Source of the DNA: Pseudomonas orientalis
GTDB taxonomy: Bacteria; Pseudomonadota; Gammaproteobacteria; Pseudomonadales; Pseudomonadaceae
DNA length: 64,000 nucleotides
Direction of reading: 5' to 3'
Assembly (NCBI RefSeq): GCF_001439815.1
Contig: NZ_JYLM01000008.1
Span: forward strand, 248,001 to 312,000
A program made the translations under genes and the position numbers. The notes beneath the pieces are model-generated. The model saw nothing but the letters and a program-made list of their open reading frames with translations. It was not told the origin of the DNA and ran no database searches. Positions 14,695 to 28,362 of the stretch are shown here, piece after piece (the stretch's first letter is position 1; each line of letters opens with the position of its first letter).

Positions 14695-16368
14695 TCAGGC
14701 CTTCGCCGCTACGACCATTTTCTTCGCATGGGCCAGGGACTCTTTGGTCAAATCAATACCGCCCAGCATCCGCGCCACTTCTTCTACGCGCTCTGACTTG
14801 TTCAGCTTGGACACGGCTGTGCGCGTCGCATCGCTGCCTCGCATCTTGTGCACGAACAAGTGCTGATGCCCCTGGGCCGCCACTTGCGGCAAGTGAGTCA
14901 CCGTCAGCACCTGGCCCCGATCGCCCAGGCGTCGCAACAACTGGCCAACGATTTCGGCGGTCGGCCCGCCAATGCCTACGTCCACTTCATCGAACACCAG
15001 GGTCGGTACGCGCGAGGTTTGCGCGGTGATGACCTGGATCGCCAGGCTGATCCGTGAAAGCTCGCCGCCGGAGGCAACTTTTGCCAGGGCTTTGAGCGGT
15101 TGCCCCGGGTTGGCGCTGACCAGCAGCTCCACCTGTTCCAGTCCATGGGGTTGCAGCTCATGGCTGGTATTGGCGTGCAACTGAATGGTGAAGCGGCCAC
15201 CGGGCATGCCCAGGCGCTGGATTTCCTGCTCCACCGCACCGGCCAGGCGAGTGGCGGCCTGCTGGCGAAGGTCGCTCAGCTCACGGGCCTTTTCCTGGTA
15301 ATGGCGGGCGAAGGAGGCGAGTTCTTCGCCGAGGCGCTCAATGGACTCGTCGTTCGCGTTCAGGGTCTCGATTTCATCCAGCAGCTTTTGCTGCATCGCC
15401 GCCACTTCGGTTGGCTGGATGCGATGTTTGCGCGCCAGGGTGTAAATCGTGTCCAGGCGCTCTTCTATCACCTGCAAGCGCGCCGGGTCGGCATCGAAAT
15501 GATCCAGAAAGCGGTTCAGTTCACCCACCGCTTCCTCTACCTGGATCTGCGCGCTGGTCAGCAAAGTGGTGGCTTCACTCAGTGAGCCGGACGCGTTATT
15601 CACGCTGGACAGGCGATTGAGGCTCGCGGTCAGCGCGTTAAGCACATTGCCGGAATCACTTTCGCTGCATTGCTCGATCACCTGGCGACAGATACCCAGC
15701 AGCGTCTCGGCGTTGGTCAGGTTCTTGTGTTCCTGTTCAAGCTGCTCGAGTTCGTTCTCGCCCAGGCCCAGGCTTTCAAGTTCTTCGAGTTGATAGCTGA
15801 GCAATTGGTGGCGAGCGCGTTGCTCGTCGCCGGAGTTGGAAAGGCGTTCAAGCTCCTGGCGCGTCTGGCGCCAGCGTTGGGCGGCAAGGTGAACCTGGCG
15901 GGCAAGTTCGGTGGCGCCGGCGTATTCGTCGAGCAGACGGCGATGGGTGTCGGTTTTCAGCAGGGACTGATGCTCATGCTGGCTGTGGATATCAATCAGC
16001 AGTTCACCCAAGGCTTTCAAGTCGCCAAGGGGGCAGGGTGTGCCGTTGATGTAGCCGCGTGAGCGTCCTTCGGCGGTGATCACCCGGCGCAGAATGCACG
16101 GGCCCTCGTTATTGAGGTCGCGCTCGGCCAGCCAGGCCTCGGCCTCGGGAATATCCGCCAGGTCGAAGGTGGCCAGGATATCGGCCTTGTCGGCGCCGGG
16201 GCGTACCACGCCACTGTCGGCGCGGTCTCCGAGCGTCAGGCCCAGGGCATCGAGCATGATCGACTTGCCGGCGCCGGTCTCGCCTGTGATTACGCTCATG
16301 CCGCGATCCAGTTCGAGATCCAGATGTTCAACGATGGCGTAGTTATGTACGGACAGGTGCACGAGCAT
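14695..16368 (-). CDS. recN: DNA repair ATPase RecN
   Basis: A 557-residue SMC-like ATPase. Walker A is GETGAGKS (residues 29-36). The long middle is coiled-coil. The ABC signature and Walker B lie in the C-terminal quarter (KVASGGELSRISLAIQ and TLVFDEVDVGIGG). It acts early in double-strand-break repair, holding ends together. A LexA-box match lies about 25 bp upstream of the ATG, so it should be SOS-induced. Confidence 0.96.
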   Translation of the reverse strand: MLVHLSVHNYAIVEHLDLELDRGMSVITGETGAGKSIMLDALGLTLGDRADSGVVRPGADKADILATFDLADIPEAEAWLAERDLNNEGPCILRRVITAEGRSRGYINGTPCPLGDLKALGELLIDIHSQHEHQSLLKTDTHRRLLDEYAGATELARQVHLAAQRWRQTRQELERLSNSGDEQRARHQLLSYQLEELESLGLGENELEQLEQEHKNLTNAETLLGICRQVIEQCSESDSGNVLNALTASLNRLSSVNNASGSLSEATTLLTSAQIQVEEAVGELNRFLDHFDADPARLQVIEERLDTIYTLARKHRIQPTEVAAMQQKLLDEIETLNANDESIERLGEELASFARHYQEKARELSDLRQQAATRLAGAVEQEIQRLGMPGGRFTIQLHANTSHELQPHGLEQVELLVSANPGQPLKALAKVASGGELSRISLAIQVITAQTSRVPTLVFDEVDVGIGGPTAEIVGQLLRRLGDRGQVLTVTHLPQVAAQGHQHLFVHKMRGSDATRTAVSKLNKSERVEEVARMLGGIDLTKESLAHAKKMVVAAKA

Positions 16369-16392
16369 GAAGGTCGCTCCCAGGCTTTAGGT

Positions 16393-16408
16393 CTGGTTAT
16401 TTATACAG
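16393..16408 (-). promoter_or_regulatory. LexA (SOS) box of recN
   Basis: Read on the minus strand: CTGTATAAATAACCAG. It fits CTG-N10-CAG, with the left half CTGTATA perfect and one mismatch (C for A) in the right half ACAG. It is 25 bp upstream of recN, the expected position for repression. Confidence 0.75.
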
Positions 16409-16541
16409 TGTTTTGTTTGGAGCTGACAATCCTGGCGCTTAGCTCGATTTGCTTGATCGCCGAGTTTTTTTAGCGCATTCAGGAATGTATAAGCGGGAAA
16501 TGATCCGGGACATGCGAAAGACTTTTGGTAACGCCTACGCC

Positions 16542-16569
16542 CTTGAACCTGAAAATTGTGGCCCCATAT
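16542..16569 (+). promoter_or_regulatory. Sigma-32 heat-shock promoter of grpE
   Basis: CTTGAA, a 14-nt spacer, then CCCCATAT. Both boxes match the RpoH consensus, 54 bp upstream of the grpE ATG. Confidence 0.8.
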
Positions 16570-16622
16570 ACCGGAACAGAAGCGCGAGTTGAGTTCGCGC
16601 ATGATTTTGAAAGGAGAAATCT

Positions 16623-17183
16623 ATGGCTGACGAACAGACGCAGGATACGCAAACGCCAGACGCCAATTCGGCTGCCGGTGATGAGCTGGGGACTCGTGTG
16701 CAAGTGCTCGAAGAGCAATTGGCCGCAGCGCAGGATCAGTCGTTGCGTGTTGCCGCCGATCTGCAGAACGTCCGCCGCCGTGCCGAGCAGGACGTCGAAA
16801 AGGCTCACAAATTCGCCTTGGAAAAATTCGCCAACGACCTGCTGCCGATTATCGACAGTCTGGAGCGCGGCCTTGAGCTGTCCAATCCGGATGATGAAAA
16901 CATCCGCCCAATGCGTGAGGGGATCGAACTGACCCTGAAAATGTTCCAGGACACCCTGAAGCGTTATCAGCTGGAAGCCATCGATCCGCAAGGCGGCGAG
17001 CCGTTCAACGCCGAGCACCACCAGGCGATGGCGATGCAGGAAAGCCACGACCTGGAGCCCAACAGCGTGTTGAAGGTATTCCAGAAGGGCTATCTGCTCA
17101 ACGGACGCTTGCTGCGCCCGGCGATGGTGGTGGTGAGCAAGGCTCCCGCACCCGTTTCGCCTTCTATTGATGAGCAGGCTTGA
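16623..17183 (+). CDS. grpE: Nucleotide exchange factor GrpE
   Basis: A 186-residue GrpE. The N-terminal half is a long coiled coil (about residues 25-90, VQVLEEQLAAAQDQSLRVAADLQNVRRRAEQDVEKA). It leads into the four-helix bundle and a C-terminal beta-domain (HHQAMAMQESHDLEPNSVLKVFQKGYLLNGRLLRPAMVVVS). It opens the DnaK nucleotide pocket to release ADP. First gene of grpE-dnaK-dnaJ; AAAGGAGA precedes the ATG. Confidence 0.96.
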   Translation: MADEQTQDTQTPDANSAAGDELGTRVQVLEEQLAAAQDQSLRVAADLQNVRRRAEQDVEKAHKFALEKFANDLLPIIDSLERGLELSNPDDENIRPMREGIELTLKMFQDTLKRYQLEAIDPQGGEPFNAEHHQAMAMQESHDLEPNSVLKVFQKGYLLNGRLLRPAMVVVSKAPAPVSPSIDEQA

Positions 17184-17207
17184 AATCCGCCGCAAGGCCC
17201 CCATTTA
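17179..17207 (+). promoter_or_regulatory. Sigma-32 heat-shock promoter of dnaK
   Basis: CTTGAA, a 14-nt spacer, then CCCCATTTA. The -35 box overlaps the grpE stop codon. Spacing and boxes are the same as in the grpE promoter, so dnaK has its own heat-shock start about 70 bp before its ATG. Confidence 0.75.
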
Positions 17208-17286
17208 TAAGTCAAGCGATTAAGTGCTACCGCAGTTAGCCACAACTGCTGCGGCAACCAAATTCAAGTTTCGGGAGAGTCAAGTC

Positions 17287-19203
<1,917 letters not shown>

Positions 19204-19521
19204 TTGGGTTGTCCGGTTGACCGCTTTCAAGCGGTGACTGGTAGGATGTCGCCGCGCGGGAGCTTGCTCCCGCGTTGGCGTGTCTGGGGTATGCGAATTT
19301 TTACAGCATGCGACAACGTGCGGATGCTGGCGGTGTGATCGGGAATGCTCCTGCTTTCCGAGCAGTAAATACCGCGCTTTTAGTCGGGTAGCCGGCTAAA
19401 AAGCAGTGATGACCAGGATCGTTGAATTGACGTGAGTTGGGTCCGGGCCTGCATTGGGGCTCAACGAGTTTGGCGAGGCTCAGGAGGGTCTGGCTGAACG
19501 TCCTTAAGAGTGCAAAGACTT
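19204..19521. other. dnaK-dnaJ intergenic region (318 bp)
   Basis: No gene seen. It contains a short hairpin just after dnaK (CCGCTTTCAAGCGG), a REP-like hairpin at 19255-19274 and an imperfect TTTTAG/CTAAAA stem near 19380. I found no sigma-32 match directly before dnaJ. Confidence 0.6.
19255..19274. repeat. REP-like singlet hairpin
   Basis: CGCGGGAGCTTGCTCCCGCG forms a 9-bp stem around TT. The GGGAGC..GCTCCC core resembles the REP stems found elsewhere in the window, but there is no inverted partner nearby. Confidence 0.5.
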
Positions 19522-20646
19522 ATGGCAAAGCGTGACTATTACGAAGTATTGGGTGTGGAGCGCGGCTCCAGCGAGGCGGACCTGAAGAAGGCTTACCGTC
19601 GTCTGGCGATGAAGCACCACCCGGACCGTAATCCGGATAGCAAAGAATCCGAAGAAATGTTCAAAGAGGCCAATGAGGCCTACGAATGTCTGTCTGATCC
19701 CAACAAGCGTGCAGCCTACGACCAGTACGGTCATGCCGGTGTCGACCCGAGCATGGGCGGCGGCGGTGCCGGTTTCGGTGGCCAGAACTTCTCCGATATT
19801 TTCGGTGATGTGTTCAGTGATTTCTTTGGCGGTGGCCGGGGTGGCCAGCGCGGCGGGGCCCAGCGTGGCAGCGACCTGCGCTATACCCTGGAATTGAACC
19901 TGGAAGAAGCCGTGCGCGGTACCAGCGTCAACATCCGTGTGCCGACGCTGGTCAACTGCAAGCCGTGCGACGGCTCGGGTGCCAAGAAGGGCTCTTCGCC
20001 AATCACCTGCCCGACCTGCGGCGGTATCGGCCAGGTTCGCATGCAGCAGGGCTTCTTCTCGGTGCAGCAGACCTGCCCGCGCTGCCATGGCCAGGGCAAG
20101 ATCATTTCCGACCCGTGCGATTCCTGCCATGGCGAAGGTCGTGTCGAAGAGTACAAGACCCTGTCGGTGAAAGTGCCGGCGGGCGTGGATACCGGTGATC
20201 GCATTCGTCTGTCGGGCGAAGGCGAGGCGGGCGCTCAAGGTGGGCCAACCGGCGACCTGTACGTGGTGATCAATGTGCGCGAGCACTCGATCTTCCAGCG
20301 CGATGGCAAGCATCTGTTCTGTGAAGTGCCGATCAGCTTTGTCGACGCCGCCCTGGGTGGCGAGCTGGAAATCCCGACGCTGGACGGTCGGGTCAAGCTC
20401 AAGATTCCCGAAGGCACGCAGACCGGCAAGCAGTTCCGTATCCGTGGCAAGGGCGTTGCGCCAGTGCGCGGTGGCGGGGCAGGCGACCTGATGTGTCGTG
20501 TAGCGGTAGAAACGCCGGTCAACCTGAATCGTCGTCAGCGTGAGCTGCTTGAAGAGTTCCGTAGTTCATTGGCCGGTGACGATTCCCACTCGCCGAAAAC
20601 CACGGGCTTTTTCGATGGTGTGAAGCGCTTCTTCGGCGACCTGTAA
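19522..20646 (+). CDS. dnaJ: Hsp40 co-chaperone DnaJ
   Basis: A 374-residue type I Hsp40. The J domain (residues 1-70) carries HPD in MKHHPDRNPD. A Gly/Phe-rich linker (GGGGAGFGGQNFSDIFGD) follows. The zinc region has four CxxCxGxG repeats (CKPCDGSG, CPTCGGIG, CPRCHGQG, CDSCHGEG), and then the substrate-binding C-terminal domains. It stimulates DnaK ATPase and delivers clients. MAKRDYYEVLG was chosen as start over a GTG four codons earlier. Confidence 0.97.
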   Translation: MAKRDYYEVLGVERGSSEADLKKAYRRLAMKHHPDRNPDSKESEEMFKEANEAYECLSDPNKRAAYDQYGHAGVDPSMGGGGAGFGGQNFSDIFGDVFSDFFGGGRGGQRGGAQRGSDLRYTLELNLEEAVRGTSVNIRVPTLVNCKPCDGSGAKKGSSPITCPTCGGIGQVRMQQGFFSVQQTCPRCHGQGKIISDPCDSCHGEGRVEEYKTLSVKVPAGVDTGDRIRLSGEGEAGAQGGPTGDLYVVINVREHSIFQRDGKHLFCEVPISFVDAALGGELEIPTLDGRVKLKIPEGTQTGKQFRIRGKGVAPVRGGGAGDLMCRVAVETPVNLNRRQRELLEEFRSSLAGDDSHSPKTTGFFDGVKRFFGDL

Positions 20647-20656
20647 GGAATTGAGT

Positions 20657-21463
20657 ATGCGACGTATAGCCGTAATGGGCGCTGCCGGGCGCATGGGCAA
20701 GACGCTGGTCGAAGCGGTGCAACAGCGCTCGCCGGCGTCCGGGCTGACTGCGGCGATCGTGCGCCCAGGCAGCACGTTGATCGGCGCGGATGCGGGTGAG
20801 TTGGCCTCGCTGGGCCGTATCGGCGTTTCGTTGTCCGGTCACCTGGCACAGGTGGCCGACGAGTTCGACGTGCTGATCGATTTCACGCTGCCGGAGGTGA
20901 TGCTGGAAAACCTTGCGTTCTGTCGCAAGGCAGGCAAGGCGATGGTGATCGGTACCACCGGTTTGACGGTTGAGCAGAAGCAGTTGCTGGCTCAGGCCGG
21001 CAAGGATATTCCAATCGTCTTTGCCGCAAACTTCAGCGTGGGCGTGAATCTTTCCCTCAAGCTGCTGGACATGGCGGCTCGCGTATTGGGCGACGAAGCG
21101 GATATCGAAATTATCGAAACCCATCATCGTCACAAGATCGATGCGCCGTCCGGGACTGCGCTGCGCATGGGCGAGGCCATCGCTGATGCGTTGGGGCGTG
21201 ACCTGTCGAAAGTGGCAGTGTATGGCCGTGAAGGGCATACCGGTGCCCGCGCGCGCGATACCATTGGTTTTGCCACTGTGCGCGGTGGTGATGTGGTCGG
21301 TGATCACACGGTGCTGTTCGCTACTGAAGGCGAGCGCCTGGAAATCACGCACAAGGCCTCCAGCCGCATGACGTTTGCCAAGGGTGCGGTGCGTGCCGCG
21401 CTCTGGCTGGAAGGTCGCGAGCCTGGTCTGTACGACATGCGTGATGTGCTCGACTTGCACTAA
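20657..21463 (+). CDS. dapB: 4-hydroxy-tetrahydrodipicolinate reductase
   Basis: A 268-residue enzyme of lysine/diaminopimelate synthesis. The N-terminal Rossmann motif is VMGAAGRMGKTL. The catalytic/substrate region ETHHRHKIDAPSGTAL carries the conserved His pair and Lys. It reduces HTPA with NAD(P)H. The ATG is preceded by TAAGGA that spans the dnaJ stop, 10 bp gap, so it is likely co-transcribed with dnaJ. A terminator follows. Confidence 0.96.
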   Translation: MRRIAVMGAAGRMGKTLVEAVQQRSPASGLTAAIVRPGSTLIGADAGELASLGRIGVSLSGHLAQVADEFDVLIDFTLPEVMLENLAFCRKAGKAMVIGTTGLTVEQKQLLAQAGKDIPIVFAANFSVGVNLSLKLLDMAARVLGDEADIEIIETHHRHKIDAPSGTALRMGEAIADALGRDLSKVAVYGREGHTGARARDTIGFATVRGGDVVGDHTVLFATEGERLEITHKASSRMTFAKGAVRAALWLEGREPGLYDMRDVLDLH

Positions 21464-21478
21464 TCGGTAGCTTAAACA

Positions 21479-21509
21479 GGGCCTCAAGCTTATGCTTAGG
21501 CCCCGTTTT
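21479..21509 (+). terminator. dapB terminator
   Basis: GGGCCT-C-AAGC, TTAT loop, GCTT-AGGCCC followed by CGTTTT. A strong GC stem with one bulge, 16 bp after the dapB stop. Confidence 0.8.
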
Positions 21510-21640
21510 ACCCGCTAGGCGACGTCCTGTCGCATTCTCCTGCCTTTCAGGCTCATTAGCGGTGGACCAAAAAAGCCTTTTTCTGTAAGCTACAGCTTTA
21601 GTGTGTCCACTAAAAGCGCGCAGAATAATTCAGTGAAGAA

Positions 21641-21676
21641 GCGGGGTGACGTGTCCATACGTCACTCCGCTTTTTT
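21641..21676 (+). terminator. Terminator-like hairpin in the carA leader (possible attenuator)
   Basis: GCGGGGTGACG pairs with CGTCACTCCGC (11 bp, one G-T pair) and is followed by T6. It stands 45 bp before the carA start and after the dapB terminator. A second full terminator in this place fits transcription attenuation of carAB better than dapB termination. Confidence 0.6.
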
Positions 21677-21721
21677 GCAACCTGCGATCGCCCTTTCAGG
21701 CTTTATTTACGGGAGGTCTTC

Positions 21722-22858
21722 TTGACTAAGCCAGCCATACTCGCCCTTGCTGATGGCAGCATTTTTCGCGGCGAAGCCATTGGAGCCGACGGTCAAACCG
21801 TTGGTGAGGTGGTGTTCAACACCGCCATGACCGGCTATCAGGAAATCCTTACCGATCCCTCCTACGCCCAACAGATCGTTACCCTGACCTATCCGCACAT
21901 CGGCAACACCGGTACTACACCGGAAGACGCCGAGTCTGATCGTGTCTGGTCGGCCGGTCTGGTGATTCGTGACCTGCCACTGGTTGCGAGCAACTGGCGT
22001 AACACGATGTCGCTGTCCGATTACCTGAAAGCCAACAACGTTGTGGCGATCGCCGGTATCGATACGCGCCGCCTCACGCGCATCCTGCGTGAAAAAGGCT
22101 CGCAGAACGGCTGCATCATGGTCGGTGAGAATATCTCCGAAGAGGCGGCGATTGCCGCGGCGCAAGGTTTCCCTGGCCTGAAAGGCATGGACCTGGCGAA
22201 AGTAGTCAGCGTCAAAGAGAAGTACGAATGGCGCTCCACTGTCTGGGACCTGAAGACTGACAGTCACGCGACGATCGAGGCCGCCGACCTGCCATACCAT
22301 GTTGTGGCCTACGACTACGGCGTGAAGTACAACATCCTGCGCATGCTGGTTGAGCGCGGCTGCCGCGTGACCGTGGTGCCGGCGCAAACCCCGGCCAGCG
22401 ACGTACTCGCCCTGCAGCCGGACGGCGTGTTCCTGTCCAACGGCCCGGGTGACCCCGAGCCCTGCGACTACGCCATCCAGGCCATCAAGGACGTGCTGGA
22501 AACCGAGATCCCGGTATTCGGTATCTGCCTCGGCCACCAGTTGCTGGCCCTGGCCTCGGGCGCCAAGACCCTGAAAATGGGCCACGGTCACCACGGTGCC
22601 AACCACCCCGTGCAGGACCTGGACACCGGCGTTGTCATGATCACCAGCCAGAACCACGGTTTTGCGGTGGATGAAGCGAGCCTGCCTTCGAATGTGCGCG
22701 CCATTCACAAGTCGCTGTTCGACGGCTCCCTGCAAGGCATCGAGCGCACCGACAAGAGCGCGTTCAGCTTCCAGGGGCACCCTGAAGCCAGCCCGGGCCC
22801 GAACGACGTAGCGCCGCTGTTCGACCGTTTCATCAATGAGATGGCCAAGCGACGCTGA
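21722..22858 (+). CDS. carA: Carbamoyl-phosphate synthase small subunit (glutaminase)
   Basis: A 378-residue glutamine amidotransferase subunit. The class I triad nucleophile lies in GICLGHQLLALASG, and His/Glu lie in SFQGHPEASPGP near the C-terminus. It releases ammonia from glutamine for CarB. The start is TTG, supported by GGGAGGT 4-5 bp upstream and by the family N-terminus TKPAILALADGSIF. I recall that P. aeruginosa carA also has unusual initiation. Confidence 0.96.
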   Translation: MTKPAILALADGSIFRGEAIGADGQTVGEVVFNTAMTGYQEILTDPSYAQQIVTLTYPHIGNTGTTPEDAESDRVWSAGLVIRDLPLVASNWRNTMSLSDYLKANNVVAIAGIDTRRLTRILREKGSQNGCIMVGENISEEAAIAAAQGFPGLKGMDLAKVVSVKEKYEWRSTVWDLKTDSHATIEAADLPYHVVAYDYGVKYNILRMLVERGCRVTVVPAQTPASDVLALQPDGVFLSNGPGDPEPCDYAIQAIKDVLETEIPVFGICLGHQLLALASGAKTLKMGHGHHGANHPVQDLDTGVVMITSQNHGFAVDEASLPSNVRAIHKSLFDGSLQGIERTDKSAFSFQGHPEASPGPNDVAPLFDRFINEMAKRR

Positions 22859-22963
22859 CTGAGCGGCCTGCGGGTGGCCCCGAAATGCGGTGGCCCCCGC
22901 AGGTTCTTCAAAGAATGTTCAAGACGGCTTGCCGACTGACCTGCGGATTTGAGTGACAAACCC

Positions 22964-26181
<3,218 letters not shown>

Positions 26182-26185
<4 letters not shown>

Positions 26186-26664
26186 GCATAACCAAATACC
26201 CGATGACCGTTCAGGGCGCTCGCGCCCTGGAAGAGGAGCACGCCCATCTGACCAAGGTCGTACGTCCGAAGCTGAGCCAGGACATCGGTACGGCCCGCGA
26301 GCTGGGTGACTTGAAGGAAAACGCCGAATACCACGCTGCTCGTGAGCAGCAGGGTATGGTCGAGGCGCGGATCCGTGATATCGAAGGCCGTATGCAGAAC
26401 GCGGTGATCATTGATGTCACGACCATCCCGCATACCGGCAAGGTGATTTTCGGCACGACCGTGGAAATCGCCAATGTCGAGACGGATGAGCGCGTTGTTT
26501 ATCACATCGTGGGCGAAGACGAGGCTGACTTCAAACTCGGCAAGATCTCCGTCGGTTCACCGCTTGCCCGCGCCTTGATTGCCAAGGAAGAAGGCGATGT
26601 GGTGTCTGTAAAAACCCCTGGCGGCGTGATCGAGTACGAGATTGTCGAAGTTCGTCACATCTGA
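26182..26664 (+). CDS. greA: Transcript cleavage factor GreA
   Basis: A 160-residue GreA. The N-terminal coiled coil carries the catalytic acidic tip in GDLKENAEYHAAREQQ, followed by the FKBP-like domain (VGSPLARALIAKEEGDVVSVKTPGG). It rescues backtracked RNA polymerase. ATGA overlap with carB implies translational coupling. Confidence 0.96.
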
Positions 26665-26692
26665 AAGGCGGCGCCCGCTTCGTGCGGGCGCC

Positions 26693-27097
26693 ATGCTTTG
26701 GCAGCTCTCCCAGATGCTTTGGGTGGGCGGCCTGTGGTTGCTGCACATTGGTGTGCTGCCGGCGCTGGGCCTGATTGGCCTGGCGCCGCTGCTGATCGAT
26801 GAAATTGACGGATTGCTCAGTGCGTTGCTGGTGTCTTTTGCGGCGGCGTGCGTGACACTCCAGGCAGTGGTGCTGGTCAAGGCTGAAGGCTTGGGGAGTT
26901 TGTGGCGGGATATTCGCGGCCAACTGCTGTTGATGGCGCTGTATGCGTGTGCAATGTATTGCGTTGTGCATGTCTGGCTGCCGCAAGCGTTGCGCTGGCA
27001 GCTATTCAGCTATCTTGTGCTGGGGTTTTCCGGTCTGGTGCTGGTTATGCAGCCCGCACCGGGATGGAGTGGCGGGGCGCGCGAAGCACGCCCTTGA
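26693..27097 (+). CDS. Small inner-membrane protein (DUF4149-like)
   Basis: About 134 residues from ATG 26693, with four hydrophobic segments (starting MLWQLSQMLWVGGLWLLHIGVLPAL). This is the membrane protein that follows greA in pseudomonads. Function unknown. The start is uncertain: a TTG at 26642 overlapping greA would add 17 residues. A strong GC hairpin (26668-26690) lies directly in front of the ATG. Confidence 0.7.
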   Translation: MLWQLSQMLWVGGLWLLHIGVLPALGLIGLAPLLIDEIDGLLSALLVSFAAACVTLQAVVLVKAEGLGSLWRDIRGQLLLMALYACAMYCVVHVWLPQALRWQLFSYLVLGFSGLVLVMQPAPGWSGGAREARP

Positions 27098-27106
27098 CCC
27101 TTTTCA

Positions 27107-27415
27107 TCATTTGAAGCGATGAACGTTCGACAGTTGCTTGTTGACGCTGAAGTTCTTGCGATGCAGCAGCGCCATCTTGCCGATAACCTGAACCAGGTCC
27201 GCCTTGCCCACCTTGCACAGTTCTGCAACGGCGGCCAGGCGCGCTTCGCGATCAAGGATATTGACCTTGATCTTGATCAGTTCATGATCATTGAGTGCGC
27301 GTTCAAATTCGGCTAACACACCCTCAGTCAAACCGTTGTCTGCCACAATCAGAACTGGTTTCAGATGGTGGCCAATGGATTTGTACTGTTTCTTCTGCTC
27401 TTGAGTGAGCGGCAT
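27107..27415 (-). CDS. yhbY: CRM-domain RNA-binding protein YhbY
   Basis: A 102-residue single CRM domain protein. It starts MPLTQEQKKQYKSIGHHLKPVLIVADNGLTEGVLAEFERALNDHELIKIKV and has the family loop after it. It binds pre-50S ribosomal particles in E. coli. It is divergent from rlmE and converges with the preceding membrane-protein gene with only 9 bp between stops. Confidence 0.93.
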   Translation of the reverse strand: MPLTQEQKKQYKSIGHHLKPVLIVADNGLTEGVLAEFERALNDHELIKIKVNILDREARLAAVAELCKVGKADLVQVIGKMALLHRKNFSVNKQLSNVHRFK

Positions 27416-27520
27416 AATCTGACCCCTGCGTCTGATCTTGTAAAAAGCGGCGGCCAGTTTACCCGAGCGAGTCCGGGACCGCCCAGTTAATCACGACCCG
27501 TTTTATTTTCGAGGTGGCCC

Positions 27521-28171
27521 GTGGCCCGTTCCAAGACCAGCCTTAAGTGGCTACAAGAACATTTCAACGATCCTTACGTCAAAAAGGCGCAGAAGGACGG
27601 CTACCGTTCCCGGGCCAGCTACAAGCTGCTGGAGATCCAGGACAAGGACAAATTGATCCGTCCCGGCATGAGCGTTATTGATCTGGGCGCGGCCCCGGGT
27701 GGCTGGTCCCAGGTGACCAGTCGTCTGATTGGTGGGCAGGGCCGTTTGATCGCGTCCGACATCCTGGAGATGGACAGCATTCCCGATGTGACCTTTGTTC
27801 ATGGGGACTTCACCCAGGACGCGGTGCTCGCACAGATTCTCGAGGCGGTGGGAAATTCGCAGGTAGACCTTGTGATTTCCGACATGGCCCCCAATATGAG
27901 TGGATTACCGGCCGTCGATATGCCGCGTGCCATGTTCCTGTGTGAACTGGCGTTGGACCTGGCGGGTCGGGTACTGCGTCCTGGTGGGGATTTCCTGGTG
28001 AAAGTCTTCCAGGGCGAAGGGTTTGACGAGTACCACAAGAACATCCGCAAGCTGTTCGACAAGGTGCAAACGCGCAAGCCTGACTCTTCGCGGGACAGGT
28101 CCCGCGAGCAATACCTGCTCTGCCGCGGCTTTCGCGGCGTTGAAGGCGCTGCCAGCGAAGAGCGTTTTTGA
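27521..28171 (+). CDS. rlmE: 23S rRNA 2'-O-ribose U2552 methyltransferase
   Basis: A 216-residue FtsJ-type methyltransferase. GTG start with GAGG upstream. The SAM loop is DLGAAPGGWSQVTS. The catalytic K-D-K-E set is visible as Lys in SRASYKLLEIQ, Asp in DLVISDMAPNMSG, Lys in GGDFLVKVFQGEGFD and Glu in RSREQYLL. It methylates U2552 late in 50S assembly. The C-terminus continues some 10 residues past the RGFRG at which I recall the P. aeruginosa protein ending. Confidence 0.95.
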   Translation: MARSKTSLKWLQEHFNDPYVKKAQKDGYRSRASYKLLEIQDKDKLIRPGMSVIDLGAAPGGWSQVTSRLIGGQGRLIASDILEMDSIPDVTFVHGDFTQDAVLAQILEAVGNSQVDLVISDMAPNMSGLPAVDMPRAMFLCELALDLAGRVLRPGGDFLVKVFQGEGFDEYHKNIRKLFDKVQTRKPDSSRDRSREQYLLCRGFRGVEGAASEERF

Positions 28172-28362
28172 GAGATTCGAGGAGGGCGATAGGTTTTTTT
28201 ATATCGCTTTCGTCATGAAGCTTTACGATTATTGTGTAGTCAAAGTTTCACAAAGGGTTACAGACGGCGCCTGCCAGTGGTGTAGGTAATGTAGTAAGTT
28301 AGGCCGGTGAATATCATGCGAAGCGCGCGCCAGTAGCGGAGCTTGCTTCAGAGGGTAGTTAA

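Noticed and set aside
21492..21518. ATG frame MLRPRFTR, rich in Arg codons, before carA as an attenuation leader peptide
   Set aside because: It lies inside the dapB terminator hairpin, upstream of the likely carA promoter, and has only a weak ribosome site.
28093..28155. GC-rich inverted repeats near the end of rlmE as a REP element
   Set aside because: The stems are short and lie within the conserved coding sequence of rlmE; no REP core.
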